Shown here: in pieces, positions 1-3,721 of the stretch
Position numbering within the stretch: position 1 is the first letter of the stretch
Layout: each line of letters begins with the position of its first letter
Assembly: GCA_016297265.1 (NCBI GenBank)
Contig: JAEDHB010000054.1
Location: forward strand, 1 to 7,771
DNA from: Butyrivibrio sp.
GTDB lineage: Bacteria; Bacillota; Clostridia; Lachnospirales; Lachnospiraceae
Length of the DNA: 7,771 bases
Direction of reading: 5' to 3'
The notes under the pieces: generated by a model
Database searches by the model: none
Told to the model about the DNA's origin: nothing
What the model saw: only the letters and a program-made list of their open reading frames with translations
Translations under genes and position numbers: made by a program

Positions 1-637
1 CGTCTGTATCAAACAGGCTCTTAACCGATTCGGTAGGCGCTTCATATTTTGGTTCTTCGTATACAGGAACTTCGAAAACAGGAACTTCGAAAACAGGAGC
101 TTCTACAACAGGTTCCTCTGCAACAGGCTCTTCTGCAACAGGCTCTTCTGCAACAGGCTCTGTATAAGCAGTAGCTTCAACAGCCGGTTCTTCTGCAACA
201 GGCTCTTCTGCAACAGGCTCTTCTACAACAGGCTCTGTATAAGCAGTAGTTTCAACAACAGGTTCTTCTGGAACAGGAGCTTCTGCTGTGGTATCCTGTG
301 TTTCTGTTTTTTCTTCATCAACATCCGGCTCAATTATTTCTCTGTTAGTTGCAGGGGAGTCAACCGGAGTTGCAACAGGAGTAGTCTTTTGGCTCTCAGA
401 AGCAGTAGCTTCTTCTTTTTTCTCGCCAGCCTGTTCTTCCAAAAGTTCTTCTATTGTCTTTTTGTCTTTATCCTTCTTCTTAAATATAGAAGATAGAGAT
501 GAAAGAGAAGCCTTTGGCTTTTCAATATTTTTGGGTTTGCCTGTTTCGCCGGACAAAAGAGCATTGACGGACATTCCGCATCCGCCACAAAACTTCAAGC
601 CGGGAACAATCACCCTTTTACAATTTGGACATTCCAT
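1..637 (-). CDS. Zinc-ribbon protein with Pro/Glu/Val repeat tail (partial, C-terminus beyond left edge)
   Basis: Read on the minus strand, an open frame of 212 codons runs from ATG at 637 to the window edge with no stop. The N-terminus carries two CxxC knuckles (Cys3/Cys6 and Cys17/Cys20, the second as FCGGCG), the pattern of the small zinc-ribbon domains common in Firmicutes. A Lys-rich segment follows at about residues 41-68, then an acidic linker, and from about residue 118 a low-complexity stretch built from EEPVA/EEPVV/EAPVF five-residue units. AAGGAG lies 8 bases before the ATG. The stop of the DUF1292 gene is 24 bases upstream, so the two are probably co-transcribed. No transmembrane segment is visible in the part present; one could lie beyond the edge. 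The zinc ribbon is clear, but the function is unknown. The repeat tail looks like a flexible spacer or binding arm. Confidence 0.85.
   Translation of the reverse strand, partial: MECPNCKRVIVPGLKFCGGCGMSVNALLSGETGKPKNIEKPKASLSSLSSIFKKKDKDKKTIEELLEEQAGEKKEEATASESQKTTPVATPVDSPATNREIIEPDVDEEKTETQDTTAEAPVPEEPVVETTAYTEPVVEEPVAEEPVAEEPAVEATAYTEPVAEEPVAEEPVAEEPVVEAPVFEVPVFEVPVYEEPKYEAPTESVKSLFDTD
57..284 (-). repeat. 15-bp coding tandem repeat with 75-bp higher-order unit
   Basis: On the plus strand the unit is close to AGGCTCTTCTGCAAC, repeated in register every 15 bases with scattered changes. On the minus strand it codes for EEPVA-type pentapeptides. The segment GGCTCTGTATAAGCAGTAG occurs at 156-174 and again at 231-249, exactly 75 bases (five units) apart, so a block of five units was probably duplicated. 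A TTCGAAAACAGGAAC variant occupies the 65-100 end. All units keep the reading frame. Copy number is likely to vary between strains. Confidence 0.85.
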
Positions 638-645
638 ACCTAATT

Positions 646-651
646 CTCCTT
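646..651 (-). promoter_or_regulatory. Ribosome binding site of the zinc-ribbon gene
   Basis: CTCCTT on the plus strand reads AAGGAG on the minus strand. It lies 8 bases before the ATG at 637 and fixes that start. Confidence 0.75.
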
Positions 652-661
652 GATAAAAATT

Positions 662-970
662 TTACAAATCTTCCTCAGAAACGAGTTCTTCGAATTCTTC
701 CTCGTCTAATTGTTCATCAAAAGCATCTGCTGCGATTTCATATTCTTCCTCGTCAGTGATGGTTTCGATTCCGGGGTTGCCTTCGGCATCCTCCGTGTAG
801 CGATAAATAAAAACCTCAGCATCATCCTTTTCGAAATCTTCAATTGGAAGAAGTGCGATATAATCCTTATCGCCGGCAGGGAAAATAGATACGATAGCAC
901 AGTCAACGTCCTGATCATTATCAAAAGTTAATGTGACAATATCATTCTCATAATCATTATAGGTAATCAT
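662..970 (-). CDS. DUF1292 family protein
   Basis: This 102-residue, strongly acidic protein has the DUF1292 pattern. The N-terminal segment (ENDIVTLTFDND) is beta-rich, the middle reads DYIALLPIE followed by EVFIYRY, and the C-terminus is a Glu/Asp-rich tail (EEEFEELVSEEDL). The length fits the family, which is widespread in Firmicutes and has no established biochemical role. In many Clostridia it lies near ireB, the ruvX-like gene and fur; none of these is seen here. GGAGG (977-981) lies 6 bases before the ATG, and the stop is TAA at 662-664. It is the first gene of the minus-strand pair with the zinc-ribbon gene. The family call rests on recognition of the sequence pattern. Function is not claimed. 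Confidence 0.88.
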   Translation of the reverse strand: MITYNDYENDIVTLTFDNDQDVDCAIVSIFPAGDKDYIALLPIEDFEKDDAEVFIYRYTEDAEGNPGIETITDEEEYEIAADAFDEQLDEEEFEELVSEEDL

Positions 971-1003
971 GATTTTCCTCCACTAAATATACTTTCACAG
1001 ATA

Positions 1004-1032
1004 ATTCTAACAGAAATGAAAGCATTTTACAA
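1004..1032 (-). promoter_or_regulatory. Predicted sigma-A promoter for the DUF1292/zinc-ribbon unit
   Basis: On the minus strand, TTGTAA (1032-1027) and TAGAAT (1009-1004) are separated by exactly 17 bases. The -10 box matches the consensus at five of six positions and the -35 box at four of six. Transcription would begin near 997, leaving a short leader with GGAGG at 981-977. The region is AT-rich, so chance matches are possible. Confidence 0.5.
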
Positions 1033-1054
1033 ATATAAATATATTTTTTTATCT

Positions 1055-1100
1055 AAAAAAACTTTAATCCCCTTTAAAAAACTTAAAAAAATTAAAAAAA
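1055..1100. promoter_or_regulatory. Helically spaced A-tracts (UP-element-like, curved DNA)
   Basis: Four plus-strand A runs of 6-7 bases lie at 1055-1061, 1076-1081, 1085-1091 and 1094-1100. Their centres are about 20, 10 and 9 bases apart, close to whole helical turns. The last ends 4 bases before the -35 box at 1105. Such phased tracts bend DNA, and near a -35 box they often act as an UP element for the RNA polymerase alpha subunit. The activity is inferred. Confidence 0.5.
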
Positions 1101-1104
1101 CTAC

Positions 1105-1133
1105 TTGAAATTATTTATTTAATAATGTAATAT
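1105..1133 (+). promoter_or_regulatory. Strong predicted sigma-A promoter of the Lrp-Maf-foldase operon
   Basis: TTGAAA (1105-1110) and TAATAT (1128-1133) are separated by 17 bases, close to the consensus for both boxes. Phased A-tracts lie directly upstream. The predicted transcript starts near 1140, so it has a leader of about 140 nt before the ATG at 1281. The leader contains the folded element at 1150-1250. Confidence 0.75.
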
Positions 1134-1147
1134 TATGCTATAGAAAA

Positions 1148-1250
1148 GTCAACGGGGACGAAGCATGAAGGATTGATGCCCCATTGTCAGATTGCATTGA
1201 TAGTTCCGAGGCAAATATAACCTGAGTGCAGGGAATATTTGCCTTCGTTG
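1148..1250 (+). ncRNA. Candidate structured leader RNA, class unassigned
   Basis: The predicted 5' leader is GC-richer than its surroundings and has several complementary arms. Helix A: GGG (1155-1157) with CCC (1180-1182) and GCAT (1163-1166) with ATGC (1176-1179), with a bulge containing ACGAA. Helix B: GGCAAATAT (1210-1218) with ATATTTGCC (1235-1243), nine perfect pairs, capped by CCT/AGG around GAGTGC. Closing helix: CAACG (1150-1154) with CGTTG (1246-1250). The bulge ACGAA (1158-1162) can instead pair with TTCGT (1244-1248), which would form a pseudoknot and exclude the closing helix. No U-run follows helix B, and the ribosome site (1267-1273) is outside the fold. It does not match the conserved cores of the riboswitch classes I know. 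It could be a cis-regulator or a separate small RNA. Confidence 0.42.
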
Positions 1251-1266
1251 TTATATACTATTTTGC

Positions 1267-1273
1267 AAAGGAG
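1267..1273 (+). promoter_or_regulatory. Ribosome binding site of the Lrp/AsnC gene
   Basis: AAAGGAG lies 7 bases before the ATG at 1281. It favours that start over the in-frame TTG at 1239, which lies inside the folded leader. Confidence 0.8.
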
Positions 1274-1280
1274 AAAAGAT

Positions 1281-1736
1281 ATGGATGATATTGATAAGAA
1301 AATAGTTAAACTGCTTCAGGAAAATGCCAGAATTCCGCTGAAAACACTGGCGGAACACGTGTTTCTTTCATCGCCTGCGGTGTCAGCAAGAATAGACAGG
1401 CTGGAGAAGGAGCATATTATTTCCGGATATGAAGCCAAAATTAATCAGACGAAGCTTGGATATCATATTACGGCATTTGTCAATCTCGAGATTATTCCTG
1501 CACAGAAGGTCGAATTTTATCCTTTTATTCAGGAATGCCCAAATGTACTGGAATGCAATTGCGTGACAGGCAACTATTCAATGCTGATTAAGGTTGCTTT
1601 TCCGGATACAGGAGAGTTGGATACATTTATCGGCAAGCTTCAGAGGTTTGGGAGAACCAGCACTCAGATTGTTTTCTCAACACCGGTTGCACCAAGGGGC
1701 GTCGATGTAATGGCTCCTGATGCATTCAGGGAATAG
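1281..1736 (+). CDS. Lrp/AsnC family transcriptional regulator
   Basis: This 151-residue protein has the usual length and layout of a stand-alone Lrp/AsnC regulator. An N-terminal winged helix-turn-helix spans about residues 1-60 (DDIDKKIVKLLQENARIPLK, then the recognition helix SSPAVSARIDRLE at about 30-42). A C-terminal RAM/effector-binding domain follows (about 62-135), with NVLECNCVTGNYSMLIKVAF where the family shows its conserved vTGxyD segment. Here the usual acidic residue after the Tyr is Ser (Ser100). Proteins of this family form dimers and octamers, often sense amino acids and bind DNA near their own promoter. The ligand and targets cannot be read from sequence. It is the first gene of a four-gene operon, 35 bases ahead of maf, behind the structured leader. 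Autoregulation at 1105-1140 is plausible but not shown. Confidence 0.93.
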   Translation: MDDIDKKIVKLLQENARIPLKTLAEHVFLSSPAVSARIDRLEKEHIISGYEAKINQTKLGYHITAFVNLEIIPAQKVEFYPFIQECPNVLECNCVTGNYSMLIKVAFPDTGELDTFIGKLQRFGRTSTQIVFSTPVAPRGVDVMAPDAFRE

Positions 1737-1762
1737 ATAATCCGGTATGGCAGTTATTGCAC

Positions 1763-1768
1763 GGAGGT
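1763..1768 (+). promoter_or_regulatory. Ribosome binding site of maf
   Basis: GGAGGT lies only 3-4 bases before the ATG at 1772, closer than usual. It overlaps the coding sequence that an earlier in-frame TTG at 1757 would give, so 1772 is the preferred start. Confidence 0.65.
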
Positions 1769-1771
1769 ATT

Positions 1772-2353
1772 ATGCAAATAGAAGATGTGAATATTATTCT
1801 TGCATCAGCATCCCCCAGAAGAAAAGATATTCTTAACCAGGTAGGGATTGATTTTCAGGTGGAAGTATCCGATGCCGAAGAAATAGTTTCCTGCGATATA
1901 CCGTCGGAGGTGGTAATGGAACTTTCCGACATTAAAGCGGGCAAAATCGCAAAGACTCATTTTGAGGATTTGATTATTGGTGCAGATACGGTGGTTGCTG
2001 TTGACAATAAAATACTTGGTAAGGCAGCTGATGACGAAGAGGCCTTCGCTATGATTAAATCCCTGCAGGGTGGGGTGCACAGTGTTTTCTCAGGTGTGAC
2101 CATAAAATACAGGGGTAGAAGTTGCAGCTTTTTCGAGGAAACCAAGGTTTATGTGTATGAGATGTCCGACAGCGATATCCGGTCCTATATTGACTCGAAG
2201 GATGGCAGCGGCAAGGCCGGAAATTATGCAATTCAGGGAGGCTTTGCCAGATATATTTACAGGATTGAAGGCGACTATAATAATGTAGTTGGGTTGCCGG
2301 TGGCCCGGTTAATGCGTGAAATCAATAATATGATTAATTCAATGGAGGAATAA
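1772..2353 (+). CDS. maf: Maf family nucleotide pyrophosphatase (house-cleaning NTPase)
   Basis: This 193-residue protein has the full Maf signature. ASASPRRKDIL (residues 11-21) is the nucleotide-binding entry motif. IGADTVV (69-75) carries the catalytic Asp72. GKAADDEEAFAMIKSLQG is at 83-100, HSVFSGV at 103-109 and SGKAGNYAIQG at 146-156. The family hydrolyses non-canonical or surplus nucleoside triphosphates such as dTTP/UTP or modified pyrimidines to the monophosphate and pyrophosphate, in the cytosol. Some members have been linked to septum formation or arrest of division. The SxKAGxYxIQG form fits the dTTP/UTP subgroup better than the m7GTP subgroup, but substrate is uncertain. The ATG at 1772 gives a natural N-terminus six residues before the ILASASPRR strand. 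The gene ends 4 bases before the next start, so translation may be coupled. Confidence 0.93.
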   Translation: MQIEDVNIILASASPRRKDILNQVGIDFQVEVSDAEEIVSCDIPSEVVMELSDIKAGKIAKTHFEDLIIGADTVVAVDNKILGKAADDEEAFAMIKSLQGGVHSVFSGVTIKYRGRSCSFFEETKVYVYEMSDSDIRSYIDSKDGSGKAGNYAIQGGFARYIYRIEGDYNNVVGLPVARLMREINNMINSMEE

Positions 2354-2357
2354 TTCG

Positions 2358-2606
2358 ATGGATAGAGCTTGTGCTGAGTTTTTCTTTAACAATCAGAAAA
2401 GATTATTTGACCGCAATGTTGCAGAGAATGTTGATGAGGCAATGGATTTTCTGGAAGATTGTATGGCTGAGGTGTTTGACAGCAAGGATGAACTTCTTGA
2501 CTATATGGAAGCTGAGGGTGTTGACATTTCGGAATATGAGGATTTGACGGAAGCTTTGGAAGTATTTGCATTGCCGGATGGAAGGTATTTGTATGTTGAA
2601 GCGTAA
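2358..2606 (+). CDS. Small acidic protein of unknown function
   Basis: I do not recognise this 82-residue protein. It is real by context: GGAGG (2344-2348) lies 9 bases before the ATG, it begins 4 bases after maf, and its 3' end overlaps the lipoprotein gene by 14 bases. No signal peptide, membrane segment or Cys pair is visible. The middle (residues about 22-67) is acidic and looks mostly helical (NVDEAMDFLEDCMAEVF, then ELLDYMEAEGVDISEYEDL). The end reads EVFALPDGRYLYVEA, a pattern that could form a short beta hairpin. It is probably a soluble cytosolic protein. Position between maf and the foldase-like gene does not define a role. Confidence 0.8.
   Translation: MDRACAEFFFNNQKRLFDRNVAENVDEAMDFLEDCMAEVFDSKDELLDYMEAEGVDISEYEDLTEALEVFALPDGRYLYVEA
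2580..2585 (+). promoter_or_regulatory. Ribosome binding site of the foldase-like lipoprotein gene
   Basis: GGAAGG lies 7 bases before the ATG at 2593, inside the preceding coding region. It selects the start that gives a clean lipoprotein signal peptide, against the upstream in-frame TTG (2566) and ATG (2578). Confidence 0.65.
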
Positions 2607-3630
2607 AATATTGGCACTACTTATTTTGTGCGCGATTTTTCTGACAGGTTGCGGCAAAGTTAAGCTTTCGACGGGTTTGTCAAAGACTACCTTTGCCAAA
2701 ATTGACGGGTACAAGGTGGGCGTTGACAGGGTGGAACTGCTTTTGTCTGAGGAAAAATTTGCATACGAAAACACATTGGATGTCAATGTATGGGATGAAA
2801 AACTGAATGATGAAACTGCTGAGGAATATGTTAAGAACAAGGTTAAGGATACCGTGGAGCATATTCAGATATTGAAAAATATGGCAGATGATATGAAAAT
2901 AGAACTCACTTCCGAGGAAGAGACCAAATTGAAGGGGCTTGCGCAGATGTACTACGAAGAACTGCCCCAGGAAGTTAAGGATGAGGGACGTTTTACGGCG
3001 GATACCGTTGAAGAACTGTATCAGGACATTTTGCTTGCGGAGAAAGTATTTTATCTTGTGACGGATACCGTGGATACGGAGGTAAGCGCTGATGAGGCTA
3101 GATTAATCAATGTTCAATATATATTCTTTTCTATTCAGGATGATTCCGTAGATAAAAATGATACTACGGCAATGGAGGCATATAAAAAGAAAAAATATGC
3201 CGATGCGCTTGGGGTTATGGAAAGAATTGAAAAGGGTGAGGACTTCGGAAATCTGGCGAGAGAATACAGTGATGATACCCAGTTCAATCTTGAATTTGGA
3301 CGGGGACAGTATTCGGATGTGTTTGAAAATGCTGCTTTTGAATTGGAAGTCGGACAGGTTAGCGATATTGTTGAGTCGGAAAACGGTTATTACATTATAA
3401 AATGTAACAATGACAATTTGGAAAGCGACTACAATAAGAGGTCAAAAGAGATTGTTTTCAGCCGGCGAACCAAAATGTTTGCTGAGCATTATGCAGAATA
3501 TATCAAGGGAATCGAATGTGAATTTAATGACAAATACTGGTCGGAACTGAGTATCAAGGATTTGAAATCTACAAGCGGAAAGCTTTATGAAGTATATAAA
3601 AATGCAATTATTAGCACTCAAACTCAATGA
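2593..3630 (+). CDS. PrsA/SurA-like lipoprotein with degenerate parvulin (PPIC) domain
   Basis: This 345-residue protein starts with a lipoprotein signal peptide: Lys3-Arg4-Lys5, a hydrophobic core at 6-17 and lipobox LTGC with Cys20. It should be anchored on the outer face of the membrane. Residues about 35-165 resemble a SurA/PrsA-type helical chaperone region. Residues about 172-272 resemble a parvulin domain, with DFGNLAREYSDD (217-228), FENAAFELEVGQVSDIV (244-260) and NGYYIIK (264-270). In PrsA the domain begins with a conserved ASHIL and ends with GYHIIK; here these are VQYIF (Tyr176) and GYYIIK (Tyr267), and the GG-LG-F segment is replaced by NLEFGRGQ. Prolyl isomerase activity is therefore doubtful and a pure chaperone role is more likely. 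The last residues (STQTQ) and the stop are encoded by the CIRCE operator. A helical tail, about 275-345, follows the domain. Confidence 0.88.
   Translation: MLKRKILALLILCAIFLTGCGKVKLSTGLSKTTFAKIDGYKVGVDRVELLLSEEKFAYENTLDVNVWDEKLNDETAEEYVKNKVKDTVEHIQILKNMADDMKIELTSEEETKLKGLAQMYYEELPQEVKDEGRFTADTVEELYQDILLAEKVFYLVTDTVDTEVSADEARLINVQYIFFSIQDDSVDKNDTTAMEAYKKKKYADALGVMERIEKGEDFGNLAREYSDDTQFNLEFGRGQYSDVFENAAFELEVGQVSDIVESENGYYIIKCNNDNLESDYNKRSKEIVFSRRTKMFAEHYAEYIKGIECEFNDKYWSELSIKDLKSTSGKLYEVYKNAIISTQTQ
3562..3591 (+). promoter_or_regulatory. Alternative promoter upstream of CIRCE (weak)
   Basis: Inside the end of the lipoprotein gene, TTGAAA (3562-3567) is followed after 18 bases by TATGAA (3586-3591). 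If used, it would place the CIRCE within the 5' transcribed region, the more usual arrangement for HrcA control. It is weaker than the promoter at 3645-3673, and coding DNA yields such matches by chance. Confidence 0.2.
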
Positions 3631-3637
3631 GTGCTAA
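3611..3637. promoter_or_regulatory. CIRCE element, HrcA operator
   Basis: The arms TTAGCACTC (3611-3619) and GAGTGCTAA (3629-3637) are perfect inverted repeats around a 9-base spacer, identical to the CIRCE consensus. HrcA binds this site and represses heat-shock genes, normally groESL and the hrcA-grpE-dnaK operon. Here it ends 7 bases before the -35 box at 3645 and precedes htpG. It overlaps the lipoprotein 3' end: the TGA stop is 3628-3630. A run of six T follows directly, so the transcribed palindrome may also work as a terminator for the upstream operon. Confidence 0.95.
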
Positions 3638-3643
3638 TTTTTT
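3611..3643 (+). terminator. Possible intrinsic terminator formed by the CIRCE hairpin and T6
   Basis: The 9-bp stem (3611-3619 with 3629-3637) is followed immediately by TTTTTT (3638-3643), the shape of a factor-independent terminator. The stem has only four GC pairs, so efficiency may be partial. It lies just at the end of the lipoprotein gene, where an operon end would be expected. Confidence 0.45.
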
Positions 3644-3644
3644 G

Positions 3645-3673
3645 TTGACTTTATGAAATATTAGTATTAGTAT
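3645..3673 (+). promoter_or_regulatory. Predicted sigma-A promoter of htpG
   Basis: TTGACT (3645-3650) and TAGTAT (3668-3673) are 17 bases apart. The -35 box matches five of six consensus positions and the -10 four of six. Transcription would start near 3680. CIRCE lies directly upstream, close enough for bound HrcA to hinder RNA polymerase. Confidence 0.6.
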
Positions 3674-3679
3674 AGCAGT

Positions 3680-3694
3680 TGAGAGTTGTTCTCA
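3680..3694 (+). repeat. Short inverted repeat at the predicted 5' end of htpG mRNA
   Basis: TGAGA (3680-3684) and TCTCA (3690-3694) flank the 5-base loop GTTGT. At the predicted start of the transcript this could form a small 5' hairpin. It is short enough to be chance. Confidence 0.3.
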
Positions 3695-3708
3695 TCTATA
3701 TTTTATGT

Positions 3709-3714
3709 AAGGAG
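3709..3714 (+). promoter_or_regulatory. Ribosome binding site of htpG
   Basis: AAGGAG lies 7 bases before the ATG at 3722 and rules out the upstream in-frame TTG at 3686. Confidence 0.8.
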
Positions 3715-3721
3715 TGATTTT

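Noticed and set aside
57..284. CRISPR-like periodic repeat
   Set aside because: The 15-base units are adjacent with no unique spacers and stay in a coding frame, so this is a peptide repeat.
288..653. Plus-strand open frame of 121 codons
   Set aside because: It mirrors the minus-strand zinc-ribbon gene, which has the CxxC pairs, a ribosome site and repeats that make sense in its frame. The plus-strand product is Ser/Phe-rich without features.
1207..1247. Helix B as an intrinsic terminator
   Set aside because: The stem is good but is followed by TTCGTTGTTA without a T-run.
1148..1250. Known riboswitch or 6S, SRP or T-box RNA
   Set aside because: I compared it from memory with the cores of SAM, TPP, FMN, lysine, glycine, guanidine, c-di-GMP, ZTP, fluoride, Mn, preQ1 and T-box elements and with SRP and 6S RNA. 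None matched convincingly, so I left it unassigned.
1239..1280. Upstream TTG start giving 14 more residues on the Lrp/AsnC protein
   Set aside because: It lies in the folded leader without a ribosome site; the ATG at 1281 has AAAGGAG and gives a standard family N-terminus.
2566..2592. Longer N-terminus for the foldase-like lipoprotein (TTG 2566 or ATG 2578)
   Set aside because: Those starts add polar residues before the signal peptide; ATG 2593 has GGAAGG at proper distance and puts the lipobox Cys at residue 20.
3686..3721. TTG start for HtpG adding 12 residues
   Set aside because: AAGGAG is placed for ATG 3722, and the protein then begins MAQHGNLSINS, as expected for clostridial HtpG.
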